This document shows, in pieces, positions 35,098-47,818 of a stretch of 64,000 nt of DNA (its first letter is position 1; each line of letters begins with the position of its first letter). The notes below the pieces were generated by a model. It worked only from the letters and a program-made list of their open reading frames with translations, made no database searches and was not told the DNA's origin. Source of the stretch: Macrotrachela quadricornifera (lineage: Eukaryota > Rotifera > Eurotatoria > Philodinida > Philodinidae). The position numbers and the translations under genes are program-made. Location: the NCBI GenBank assembly GCA_022393335.1, contig JAJEKB010021277.1, forward strand, positions 487,536 through 551,535, in the 5' to 3' direction.

Positions 35098-35921
35098 CAC
35101 TACTACTTAAAAGTATTCTCTTCCTCAAATCTCAGACATTACAAGTGCTGTTGCTCTGAAAATTTGATTGCGTATGAATCTCGATTAATCTAGCTCAGTA
35201 GCGAAATCCGCACCTCCGCAGCCTAAGTTAAAAGAGAGTTATGATGCATGAGGATCATTTCCATTGTGAACATCATAACTCGAGAACAATAAAGCCTTAT
35301 AAGCTGCGAGACGCGTCGCTTTGTAGTCCTGTATATTGGCTATTTATGGAAAAAATTTCATCAAAATTCATTGAGTTATTGTGAGACTAGGTGGATTTTA
35401 CTATAAGAAAGGGTATGCTCAGAAACCGTCAAATCTGATTGTGAGACTCATAATTCAGCGTGGGTTCGGCAGATTGACTTCAAACTTACAGAAAAGATAG
35501 CACCAGAGACCCTTACTGTTCTCTAAAATTTTCAGACTTTTATCGCATACTGGAGAGAAATGACACTATGCTCAAGTTCGAAGTATTGTCATAGGTCTAG
35601 GTGCTTGAATACTCAGACAATTGACCTCATCTTTTGGGTATATAACTAGTATGGGAGGAAGCATAGTTCTGCCAAAAAAAGTTAGAAAATTCACTAAGTA
35701 TCATGGAAAACAAGACAAATGTTTATAGTCAACGTTTTCTTCATTCTGACGATCTTTCACTTTTTGTTTTACCGTGTCGGAAAAAACCGTTTTACAAAAG
35801 AATTAAGGCGAAGGTTTCGCTGCTGGTTTACACTAATTGAGATCTATATACAACCAAGTTTTCAGAACAACAGCACTTGTAAAGGCTAAGATTCGAGAGG
35901 GCATACTTTTGACGAGTAGTG
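35098..35921. mobile_element. Tc1/mariner-type MITE, 824 bp
   Basis: Starts cactactacttaaaagta and ends with the inverse of cactactcgtcaaaagtat; arms align for ~130 bases (acaagtgctgttgctctgaa versus its counterpart at about 35865). Flanked by TA on both sides (35096-35097, 35922-35923), the Tc1/mariner target. No transposase inside. Confidence 0.8.
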
Positions 35922-37846
35922 TATATTATCGAAACAATAAGCTGTTATGCGATTCTTTAGTATTGATCTAAACTAATGAGTAGAGATCTGTCATCTATAT
36001 ATTTATGGTATCCGTAAAAAAGTTGAATCAGCGTGTCGTCCGACAAAGTCCACAATCAATCTTTAAAAGAAAGATCCATCGTAAAACCCTTTCGAAAGCT
36101 ATTGAGAAGCGTGGTCCTTTCTACAGTATAGCTAAAGCTTCAATAGAAATATTATTATTTCACCATAAATTCAGATTATGATTATTGTTTCTGAAAGGTT
36201 CATACGAGAATTTGTGCATGATTTGCTACTCTTTTCAAATGAAACTATTTCTAGACAGACGAACAGATGTTTTCATAAAGCTATTGTTTGGGTACAGCTG
36301 TCTGACGGCAGAAAAACGTAGATAATAGTAATCTGCATCAGAAGCCACAGAATTACTTCTTCAGTTGTTTCAATAAGGCATTGAATCATTCATTGTCTTA
36401 TTTTGCATCGAAGTAAATACTCGTTTTGAAAATTCCGATGGTGAGTCAATTTGTCTTCTTACGCGTCCTTCTCCTTTATTGATGGCTTCTCGAATTATAT
36501 AGCCTTGAGAATGACACTCTGGAAAGAGTGTTTGTTGAAAATAACGACACTGGTAATTTTGAGAAATCATAAATGGATTCGGAATCCTCGATCCCGAAAT
36601 CCTTTGATCAAACTTCAAATACGTAGTTATTTTCGTAAAATAAGCTTTCTTGAAGCGGAAAATCAAATTGACATAGTTCTCGTCATTTAATAAGATAACT
36701 TATCACTAATGGTAATATGTTTCCTTAATCCTCTGATTAAATACGAAGTGCTTATTAATTACGGGCAAGTACTATTTACTACTTTTTGTTACGTGGTAAT
36801 TGGTATCACTAAATACTTACCTAACCAGTGATAAGTGATGAAGATTATAACACAACAATAAATAACTGATGGTTAAATTGGAAGCCTAAGTAACAGTAAG
36901 CATGACACTCCTCAGGATATTAATTGATTAGTTTTCTTCGATAATATGTGTTTGTAAGCTATAACTGTTATATTCATATTTCCTAGTAACTCAACATATA
37001 CTAAAACGTTAAATATAGATATTTTGGCTTGATATTCCCATCTCGTATATATTCCATAATTATCAGAATATCATCAATGTTTTAGTGTTAATCCTTTGAA
37101 TTTTATTGACCAAAGAAGAAAAGATATCCTTATTCTAAAACTTTGATCTAGCAACAAATGACTGTCAGGATGGCAAACGAGAATGTTGGAGTGATCTCAC
37201 CGTTTATAAAAGTAGAAACCATCACATAGATAGAGAGGTCATACCATAACAATATAGTATAATGAGACAATAGGGAATTACAGATACAGATAGGCAATAT
37301 CGAGAAATGGATAAGCATTCAACTCGTCGGGTAAATACTATTAATAACGATCCATTCTATATCTACAGATCAAGTGAAAAACTTGCTCTATACTAACTGT
37401 TACTATTAATTACCGATGCAAAACGTTCATGACGCAATTAGAGGATAGTTGCAAAATAACGTCAGTGGGATTTATTTGATTTCGAAATGCTTTTGATTTT
37501 TTTGCCCTTACGATATATTTCTGCCCAATGGTATCTCATAAAAGAACCTCTAAGATAGAGATGATAGTGGTTGTTACGGTCATATAGTTAGAATCAGTCC
37601 ATGATTCTTACTTAAATCATATTAACTATAGTATCTGTTGATTGACAATCACTGTATACTTCTTGAACAAATTGACAAGGAAATGAAAGACAGGGTACAA
37701 TGACTAATCTGAGTGATGAGTTTCGTGATACTCCACAAGATTGTCTTGAGAAGCACTGGTTCTCATCTGGATTAATACAATTCAATAAGAATAGTTCGAT
37801 CCTAGAAGCTTATCAGTCTTTATTTCTTTGTTGTTGTATTATTTAG
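35922..37846. other. spacer or intron upstream of the FG-GAP exon
   Basis: Contains a weak hairpin at 36692-36840 (acttatcactaatgg / ccagtgataagt) and no supported gene. Ends with ttgttgtattatttag, a good splice acceptor at 37846. A 48-codon frame starting at ATG 37700 is in a different frame from the FG-GAP exon and is not supported. Confidence 0.5.
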
Positions 37847-40005
37847 TTCCAAAATGTGACCTTAATTTTAAAGCAACGGCTCAAAATCCAATTGAATATA
37901 ACTATGGTCCACGATCTGTCGCCATGGGCGACTTTAACAATGATACTTGGCTAGATATTGCTGTTGCTAATTATGATGCTGATAATATAGTTCTATTTTT
38001 TGGATATGGCGATGGCACTGTCACAAGTCCAGTTAAGCATCGAACCGGTTCTGGATCTGCTCCGTACATGATCGCTGTTGGTGATTTTGACAAAGATCAT
38101 CAACTCGACATTGCCGTCGCAAATTTCGGTACCAACAGCATCGGTGTGTTTCTCAAATTCCAAAATGAGTCTTTTATGAGCCAAACAGTGATTTCAGTTG
38201 CATCATCTCGTCCGATTTGGATCCATATAGCAGATCTCAACAATGATGCAGCACTAGATATTGTCACTGCTAATTATGGCACACATAGTATAAGCATATT
38301 TTATGGATATGGAAATGGTAACTTTTCAAATCCAAGCACACACTCTACAGGCTACGATTCTTTTCCGTTTGCGGTTGCCAGTGGCGATTTTAATAACGAC
38401 AAACAAATGGATCTCGCTATCGCCAATTATGGTACAAACAATGTTGGTATACTACTTGGGACTGGTAACAGTACTTATGCGAGTCAAATCATGTTTTCAA
38501 CTGGTCCGAATTCTCATCCATACTCGCTTGTTGTTGGTCATTTAAACGATGACACCATGCAAGATATTGCCGTCACCAACTATGGAAATAATAGTGTGGC
38601 TGTATTTCTAGGCAAAGGTGATGGAACTTTTATCAGTCAAATGACTTATTCGCTTGGTATTGCTTCTCCATATTCTATTGATATTGGTGACTTCAACAAT
38701 GATAAACGAATGGATTTAGCCATCACTGCTAGAGGTATTCATAATATAGCTCTGCTTGTCGGATGCGGCAATGGTACCTTTAGAACCCCAAAAATGTACT
38801 CAACTGGATCATTTTCATCCATCTCCATTGCCATAGGTGATTTGAACAGTGATAATCGTTCAGACATTGCCATCGTCAACAATGATACAAGCACCATAAG
38901 TATCATGCTTGGTTATGACGAGTTTTTTCCTATTCAAACGACATATTCAACTGGCAGAGGACCATACTCTGTAGCTGTTGGAGATTTTAACAACGACACT
39001 CAACTGGATATTGTCGTTGTTAATATTGATGACAACAGTGTAAGTATACTTCTCGGATATGGCAATGGTTCTTTTTCAAATCAAACGACATATTCAACTG
39101 GCTCTGGACCACAATCTGTAACTGTTGGTGATTTTAACAACGACACTCGAATCNNNNNNNNNNTTGGCGATTTTAACAACGACACTCGAATCGATATTGT
39201 TGTTGCTAATTGGAATGACAATACTGTAAGTGTACTTCTCGGATATGGTGATGGCTCTTTTGTAAATCAAATGATCTATTCAGGTGGCGCAAGTCCTGCG
39301 TTTGTAACTGTTGGTGATTTTAATAGAGACACTAGACTGGATCTTGTAGTCAGTAATGTTAATGAGGAGAGCGTTAGTATATATCTCGGATATTCCAATA
39401 AAGGCTTTCTAAAGCGAATAAAACTCATAACTGGTTATGAATCTCGACCTAAGTCGATCGTCAATACAGATTTAAATAATGATGGTCAAACAGATATTGC
39501 AGTGGTAAATTCAGGTAGTAATAACGTCGGTATTTTTCTGAGATATGACAATGATTCCTTCTCAAATCAAATGATATATCCAACTGATTCCTCTCCGCGG
39601 GCGATAGCCGTTGGTGATTTCAATAACGATACCATACTTGATATTGTCGTCGTAAATTATGACAATGACACTGTTGGTATATTTCTTGGTTGGGGTAATG
39701 GTTCTTTTTCTAGCCAAGAAACGTTTACGACCGGTTTCAAATCTCAACCGAAGATGGTTTCTGTTGGTGATTTCAACAATGATACCTTGCTAGATATCAT
39801 CGTCGCCAATTATGGTACACACAGCGTCGGTGTGTTGCTTGGACATGGAAATGGTTCATTTGCAAATGTAAAGACTTTTTCGATGGTCTATGGATCTCAT
39901 CCATTCTCAGTTTCTGTTGGTGATTTGAACAATGACGGAAAGCTGGATTTTGCTGTGGCTAACAATGGCACTGAAAATTTAAAAATCTTCTTACGGCCTT
40001 GTTAA
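37847..40005 (+). CDS. FG-GAP/VCBS repeat protein (beta-propeller type), large 3' exon
   Basis: Encodes 14-15 tandem repeats of ~49 residues with the core VGDFNNDTxLDIVVANxxxNxVxVLLGxGNGSF. The D-x-N-x-D-x-x-x-D loop is the calcium-binding-like element of FG-GAP/VCBS repeats that build integrin-alpha-type propellers. The protein is probably extracellular and may bind calcium and ligands; its partner is unknown. An open ATG exists at 37828, but a splice acceptor (tattatttag) ends at 37846, so the real start is probably in an upstream exon; 28957-29310 fits in phase. The frame stays open to TAA at 40003-40005 apart from a 10 N gap at 39154. Repeats 8 and 9 are nearly identical at DNA level. Such genes are greatly amplified in bdelloids. 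Confidence 0.85.
39154..39163. other. 10-base assembly gap inside the FG-GAP gene
   Basis: The same 24 bases end the left side (39130-39153) and start the right side (39169-39192), so the gap probably marks unmerged overlapping contigs or a collapsed repeat. The repeat count of the protein is therefore uncertain by at least one. Confidence 0.95.
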
Positions 40006-40799
40006 CATTGGAACTGCTGCCTTTTAGTTTTTTTTTATGGATTCATTATTTCTAACCTCTACTTACAATGAAGGTATTTGTACTGTAAGTTGATAAGATC
40101 AGTTATTTTTACATAAAAAAGAAAGCTCTCATCATTCTACTAACAAGTTTAAAATTTTAGTAGTCGTTCCTCGTTCGAAAAAGCAGACGTCAGATCAGTC
40201 AAGATGATATAAGATCATGTTCATGCAAGTTTTTCTATAAGATCTTACTCAAAGATCAAGCATTAACATACACTCAGCGTTTTTCGTAGATCTCGTATGA
40301 ATATTAGTGTACGACTCAAATAAAAATCGTATAAGATTCCGATATTAAGAAATGTATAAGAACAAGTTTAATGATTCCTCTTGGATCTCATCAGATCGAA
40401 TGAGATTCATGAAACAAAGAAACATAGACGATAAAGTAGAATATATCTTATCTGATCTGATATATGGGGTGTCTTTTCCTGTGGAAATTCATAATAAACA
40501 TATTTTTATCGTCAAAGAAATATACGTATAATAAAATTGCATTCGATGGAATAAAAATCGGCATCCTTTTAATTAATAAAGGGGCTCTCAACTTCACATA
40601 TAAATATTTACAACCCATCTTCTTCAAAGCAAGGTATCTGTCAACTCTAACAGAATTCAGAAATATTTCTCTAAAATCTAGTTTTACTAGAACCATCTGG
40701 ATTACCAAAACATTTCTGTAAATTACTTGATAAACATATTGAAGGTTTCAACTAGAAGTTTCAAGTACTTCCATGTAAAATAATATTGGTTCAATCAGT
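40006..40799. other. spacer, no supported gene
   Basis: gatc/agatct-rich, degenerate. Open frames of 85-86 codons on both strands at 40448-40721 have no recognised similarity. Confidence 0.45.
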
Positions 40800-41114
40800 A
40801 TCGAATCATATGGAAACTCATCAATTATGTACAACAACAGCCATAATCTTCTCACGGTTTCAAGCAGTAGATCTATTCAATTTATTCAACTGTAACTTTC
40901 GTGACTTACGTGCGGTGGATCCAACAACTCTACCGATGATGACATTTATTCATGCCTGAAAAGTGTATGTGAGTGTAGGATTAATTACTCCTACAGAGGC
41001 TTGTAACTGTAATGACACTTATTCTATAAAGAAATGTCTTTGTCGAGCAGCAAAAATTCAATGCAGTACTCAATGTCAATCATCCAAAACGAAATCATGT
41101 TCGAATACCTAGTT
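40800..41114 (+). pseudogene. Cys-rich tail of a transposon-derived protein
   Basis: From about 40800 one frame stays open except for a TGA at 40959-40961 and ends at TAG 41112-41114. Its end has regularly spaced cysteines (ACNCND, KKCLCRAAKIQCSTQC, KSC). C-x-C...C-x-C...C-x-x-x-C tails of this kind occur at the C-terminus of integrase- or transposase-derived proteins in invertebrates and recall CXC/tesmin motifs. Nothing of a catalytic domain is recognisable upstream. Identity uncertain; it could also be a fragment of a genuine CXC-type protein. Confidence 0.35.
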
Positions 41115-44100
41115 AGATCTGTGTATTTTTGCAATATAAAAAAATAGAGTTGATATTATATGTTCAGTAAAATTTAAAATTTTCCTATAGAAAAAAATAA
41201 AATTTTAATTTCTTCTAAGGGAAAGTAAAATCCTAAGCTCTCCTTAAAAATATCCAGTTACAATTGGAATTTTAAATTCTCCTAAGTAAAATTAAAATTT
41301 CATTTTTTCCTAGGAAAATTTTAATTTCGCCTCCAACATATATACCTTACATAGAAATAGGACTTTTCATTTCTCTATATACGTCATATAGAAACAGAAG
41401 TTTCTAATTTACCACGCTCGTAATAGAGAAGTGGTATGGTGTTTTTTCTATGTTGCTTATGTAGAAAATAGGATCATTTATTTTTTACTTTTGTGTATTC
41501 ATAATACCGGAAAAAGTTGTTTTGCCTACTAGTGCTCAAGTTCTGTTTTGGGAGATTTTTTGTTCAATGCTAATCTTGGGTATCTATTCCTTTGAGTTAG
41601 TACTATAGTTCGACGTTTTCGTGGTTGTATAAAGTTAAACTGAATGATGCTGAACACACTAACGCTTGAGGGTACTATACATGTTTATTGGTTGATAAGT
41701 CTGTATATATATGTGGATGGTTCCATGAGTAGTCAACCACAAAAAATACAAAGTCTTCAAAAATATTTTTTTCATAATAGGTTTTGTAGAGCTTTTGTTG
41801 CTGATCATTTTGGTAAAACAATTTTTCTGAACTGGTTAATTGTTTTTTGTTATTGTCAAAACACTGCCAAAATCATGCTAATATTCTTTGCGAATTTGAT
41901 ACTATGATTTTTCAGTATTTTGGCTCTAGCATCGCCAAAAATTCAGATATTCCAAAACTTTTTTTTATCAAAATGATCAGTGCGAAGAGCTCTACAAGAT
42001 AGGCTGTTAAATTTTTTTTATACTCGCCCATTGTTCAATCACCAATGTTCAAGCGAAAAAGTTCAACCATATTGTTCAAAATGGCTACATTCTGGAGAGG
42101 TGAGTCATAGCAGGTTTTGTAGAGCAGACTTTGCTCTACAAAACTCTATATTTAGTTGCCTATTTAAATTCAAAATGGCGGAGAAAACCGCGAAACAAGA
42201 TTACACACTATATGAAGCATAGAAATATATCAGTTTGTATAGTAGAATAGCTTTGAAATTTAATCTGTGCTAATTGAACATGATATGAAACATTGATTTA
42301 AGTAAATACATAGAATTTTTCAGAATTCAAACATTCCTGGGTATCAACTGAGGCAGGCTTCCTGCGGTCTTCATATACGAAGGCTATGAGGTACACTAAA
42401 CATGGTGCCATGGTTGTGCATATTAATTTGATTCCAACGATGACAAAAACATATTGTAGAGGACCTGTAGTAGGTATGATTCATATAGTAATAGTCAATC
42501 TATGGATGGATTAGTCATTTTATTTTGTTGTTTTCACTAAAACATTTTGTCGTGCAAAACTAAAGTTTATGAGACTTCTGAACATTGTTAAGTGTCTACA
42601 TCATATATGCAACACCTTTCTCTTTCTCTTTCTCTATAGCATTGTTGTGACGTCACCATATATGTACACTACTCCACACCTACAAAAGTCTTTGGCCCTA
42701 GATGCTTTTTCAGACAATAAGAGTAATATCGTTTATCGATTGGAAGTGCCATATCACAATATTGACGTAAGCAATGATATTTAAAGTTTCAAACATACTA
42801 TCTGAGGAGGAAATTACGTAAACTCCTTATATATAGTTACAAAGCGAATGTTCAAGAAAGTTCTAGAATTTTCTAGGGGGCCGAATAGAATTGAAAAATG
42901 CTAGAGAATGAAGATTGTTTGTAATCTTTGTTTTTTTTCTACACTATCATTATGGTATCGTTAAGGTACTAAAAAAGACAGTGCCATCATTATTTGTTAA
43001 GATTTGGTTATAAATGACATATAAAGAAAAATTGCTCATATTTCTAATTGTATCAGTTATTGAATCTAAATAATTCAAATATTTGTCGACGTTTGAAAAA
43101 AAATCTGTAGAAAGCAAGCATGTCAGTGTTTATTCGCAACGAAAAATACGTAATAGTGACATTTTTGTCATTTTCATGCTGGATTAATGATTCTTTTTTA
43201 TATTGCTCGTACGTAGCTGCTATACCATTTTTTAAATTATAACATACGTTATTGATTTTGTTGGCTCTTTTCCTTTGCAGGTAAGTTGAAAAAAATAAGC
43301 AATTATTATTTATCATCATCATTCGCTTTATTTGACAGATGATTATCGACTACGAATATTGTCATTCAAGCGGAGAAAGTTGAAAAAAACAAGATGAGTC
43401 CATATAAAAAAGATTGATACAACTTGTTTGAAAACTGATAATTATTGAGTCAAAGGATAACGAGAAAAAACTTTATAATAAAAATCAAAATAATTTTCTT
43501 ATTTTAAACACCATGTTTAAATAGTTTTAGGTAAAATTCAATTATTTAAATACGAGTAATATTGTGATAGCAAATTAAAAAATCATGAAGGATAATAAAA
43601 ATTTACTAAATAATGTATTGAATTACTTTGATTTCTTCACCCGAAACTCATTATAAGTATCAAAACAAAATATTAAAATAATTTGCAATTTAGAAGAAAA
43701 CTAGACAAACTTACAAAATTATCAATCATGCTGTTACGTACAAAATGTATCGAGTGTCAATTAGTACTACGGTTCCATGTATGACTTAATCTATATAAAT
43801 CACGACCAAACTTGTTGAGCCGAGTTTGTGAGATATCGATCAATTTAAAATATCTTTTAGAGATAAGAGTTTTAAAAAGTTCGAAAGATCAGAAAATTCA
43901 TGAACTACTAGGACATCATCAAGTTCGTAGTTGGGAATGGATTCATTTTAAGGAATATTTGAGCACAAATGTAGAATTCTCTCGAATATGGTGATATGCT
44001 CAACAAATCTTTTAGAACGAAATATTCCTTGAATCTTACATTTTTTATTTAGCTTTGTTTTTTAATAGAAATTAGGATTACTCTGTTCAAAGAGTAGTTC

Positions 44101-44744
44101 CCCATCTGACCAGTTAGCAAGGGTACTGAGGTGTTTATACCAAAATTTTCGATAACAGTCTTCGAGTGGTGTTTCGTTGGAAATGAAGAAGAAGTGATCG
44201 GACCAATATTGACAAAACATGATTCTTTTCAAGTACGTGTAGTAAAAATGTGAAAGGTCTTGTTGTTGTTTGTCGGTAAATAATGGGAAGAGGGGGAACA
44301 GTCAGGTGAATAGTGGAAGGACAAATGAAAGAAACAGGGCTTTACGTAAAGCCAGCTATACGAATGGAATTGATCATTTCAATGCTCTGTCTAATTTGTA
44401 ATTTGGTTTTTTAATAAAAGTATCTAATCCAAGTTTAGGAGAAATCTAATAGTCTAGATACAGGGATGCACAAATACGAATATAATTTATACTGCGATTT
44501 AGTAATATAGTTCCAATAACATTACATGTACTTTAACCACACCTTGTACTCTCCTCTAATCTTAGAATTTGCACAATATGTACTATACACACTATAGTAG
44601 CGCATGAGAGACAAACTCACCTATTCTAGGTTGATTTGAACTATATTCTTTTCAGAGTAAAATTTGTATTTATATTTGCACTGTCCTCAAGCAGTATTAG
44701 ATTATACTCTTCGGCATCTATGGGATCAGACTGTCAAATCCAAT
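41115..44744. other. long AT-rich spacer, no supported gene
   Basis: 41160-41340 is a low-complexity stretch of aaaattttaat words. 42118-42150 has a hairpin gtagagcagactttgctctac. Frames of 60-89 codons (41644, 41980, 42569, 43053, 43812) lack similarity or splice context. Confidence 0.5.
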
Positions 44745-44746
44745 AA

Positions 44747-45696
44747 AGGGTGGTCCAGAAGTCCTGACTCGATTTGTATAATTAATTTTTTTATATTAAA
44801 ATACATACTTAAAAAATTGTCCCTAGGATAAAACGATGCAGTAAAAGACACTCTACAAAACAGCCTTTGACTGATCCATCCTAACTCATATAGTACGAAA
44901 GTTATAAGTTTAGGAATATGCATCACAAAAATAAAAACTAACCGTGAACCCGTTCTTAATATTTTCGCTATAACTTTTGTTCCTTGGGTTCTTTAGAACG
45001 AATTCTATTTTTAATAGAAGCTCTGTGAAATTATCTACAAAATCATACTTAAACTTTAACTCCAGAACTTCAATCAAGAAAACTAAGCAAACTATAAAGG
45101 AGAAAAAAAAATAAAACCTTTGTAAATTTGACATTTTTTTTCGACTTCAACTTTTTCTTTTCCAATTATTTCCATAAAAAGCGTAGCATAAGCGACAAAC
45201 TCAGTTGAATTTGGTACTTTTAAATGTGCTCTTTCTCATGGTCTATAGAAAATTGTTTTTAGAAAAAATAGCGTGCTTGAGAACCAACTTTCAAAAATAT
45301 GTCAAAAATCGACAACCTAGTTTTCGACACAGCACTCGGTAACGAACGAAACACCTGATCGAAGTTTTGATGTTGAAGCTAGGTAGAGAAGAGTAACCAC
45401 TTCTAATCAAAACAAAACAAATCTAACTGGAAAATCTTTTGTTTGGATGAAGTTATGGAATTTTTATTGAAAGCACCGACATGTAGATCGAGTTTACGGT
45501 CAATTTTTATTTTTTGTGATGCATATTCCTAAACTTATAACTTTCGTACTATATGAGTTAGGATGGATCAGTCAAAGGCTGTTTTGTAGAGTGTCTTTTA
45601 CTGCATCGTTTTATCCTAGGGACAAATTTTTAAGTATGTATTTTAATATAAAAAAATTAATTATACAAATCGAGTCAGAACTTCTGGACCACCCTT
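44747..45696. mobile_element. Tc1/mariner-type MITE, 950 bp, ~200 bp TIRs
   Basis: Starts aagggtggtccagaagt and ends in its inverse acttctggaccaccctt, with TA on each side (44745-44746, 45697-45698). Arms match over ~200 bases with few changes (ctaggataaaacgatgcagt, ggctgttttgtagagtgtc, aacttataactttcgtacta). The two 61-66 codon frames sharing one sequence (44726-44926 minus, 45516-45701 plus) simply reflect the arms. No transposase. Confidence 0.88.
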
Positions 45697-45698
45697 TA

Positions 45699-47818
45699 TA
45701 GGATCCAAAATAATCCAGATACTACGAATTCCGATGTGATTTCCTCACTCAGTTCTTACATAATTCCACACTATTTTATCGGCTTCTCATAGGATACTAA
45801 TCGGATACAACTATTAGATTGATTAGGCTGGATATAGATGAGATTAGATCATTAGACGATACAGATTTTCTATAAATAAAGCAAAACAAATGAAATTCAG
45901 ATTAATTTTGATGCTCTTTTTCATATTATTTTATAAGAAAAACTAAAGTTTAAAATTTTGCGTCTGTTGTATCCCTAAAAATATAAAGAATTTCGCTGGA
46001 TGAGGTTATAAATATGTTTTTCCCTCAGTCATATCTCAAATGTATATCAAGAAAAAGCTTATATATCTTTATATGTTTTGATATATTTTGTTTGACTTTA
46101 ACTTTAGTAGAAAGAAAAAATTTTGAGGGATTGTTCAAATAATATTGCGTATGAAATAAAAAGGGTTTTGTGAGCAATCAGATAATTCTCCGTTTCTACC
46201 ATATTCTGGCTAATTTGCATGATCTCGTTCTCATTATGTTGTAGAATGGTAAGAGCCTGCAGATAAATATTGTTCATCATGCGGACATTCACTCAATAAA
46301 AACTGAAGATTTATTTTTCTACACTTTAAAGAGAACTCTTGAGATAAACGATCGACTCTATAAATATCTAAGTACAATTTTTTTTTATTTTAAAGTAATT
46401 TATATCATTCATAGACCCTTAAATAGTTAATATCTTATTACTGTATTTATGCCAAAATTCAAACTGCTATAATAAATACAAATACAGATACGACTTAAAA
46501 CGTATTGTTCATATGAAAATACAAATAGGTCTGATATTGGTAGGAAATATTGAGAAGCAATAGTAGATAATTTTAGAGAATATAAAATTGTGCAACTTTA
46601 AACATATAGCACCTCTTTCGTAAAATACTATTGCAGACTGTTTAAAAATAATATTTTCATGGTACACTCATTTTAGTTTTAAGTTGTTTTTTTATTCTGA
46701 CATTATTATTTATAATCATTTCATTCTTCTTAATTAAGCTATATCATTTTAACAATATGTAGGATGAAACTTAGTTCTCTGTAGGCAAACATTTATGATA
46801 TGTCAGAAGCCGAACAGATGCTTGACGAACTAGCTTTCGGAAATATTTTTAATAAATTCATATAAACATTAAAGAAGTAAAAAGAACTGAGTATATCCAA
46901 ATGATCATTCTTATTCTATTACATAATTAACAAAATTTTCGAAACGATTCCAAAACAAAATAAAATTAAATATTTTACTATTTCTTTTATAAATCTCTTT
47001 TCTAGTAAAACAAGAAATATACGTTATTCTATAGTGAAATTTAAAAACTACTTTGGTTCTGATACAGAATAATTTTTGATACTTTATTAATTGAAGAAAA
47101 AATGAAACAATAGATTCGCACAAGACAACAAATACGAGTATGCGTATTCTCATGAATAACCTCATATTTTCCATATTTTCCTGGTTAATAGTGTTTCAGC
47201 ATTTTACATTGTCCATTATTACGGTCGTAAAGATGAATGATGTATAATGTTGCACTGCTGTTTTTTCTATCATTACAATCGTGCGTATTCCACTTGAGCA
47301 TTTTTTATTATATAAAAAATCAAAATATCTTTTACTCAATGAACTGTTCTAGCGTACAAGTATCTGTGCATAACTATCCTAAATCTCGTTGCAAGATAAA
47401 GTTTGTTATTCTTGATTTTCATAAAATACTTTCTACAGCATATTTATTGTTCTTAAAGATATCCCTCTCTCTCTTTTTTTTTGTCAAACTTTTTAGAGAA
47501 AATGCTTTTTGTTTATATGCACTGTAGACAGGTCGTGTGTTGGTATTTCGATCGTCGTTTGAATGGTCTCGATCGGCCCTGCCGTTCAATTGCTGTTGGG
47601 TGTCCAAGAAAAGCTTCCACCCAAAAAAGTTTTTTCATGTGCTCAATGGATTTCACATGAGAAGTTGTTCATAAAAATATTGAAAAAAAAATCAGACTGC
47701 TCCAACACTTATTTTTCAGTTCTCTCAAAAACTGGATTTTCATCCAAGTCACATGATTGTGCCAAGAACAACTTTCTCTTAACTTTGTCTAATCGCGCTG
47801 AAATTTTTATCATAGATA
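45699..47818. other. AT-rich spacer, no gene seen
   Basis: Very AT-rich; small hydrophobic frames (for example 46911-47174, 47237-47527) are unsupported. Confidence 0.5.

Noticed and set aside
37700..37846. ATG frame just upstream of the FG-GAP exon as its first exon
   Set aside because: It is in a different frame and ends in a stop at the acceptor site.
44726..45701. Two frames encoding nearly the same 61-66 residue peptide
   Set aside because: They are the two inverted arms of the 950 bp MITE, so identity reflects the TIRs rather than a gene pair.
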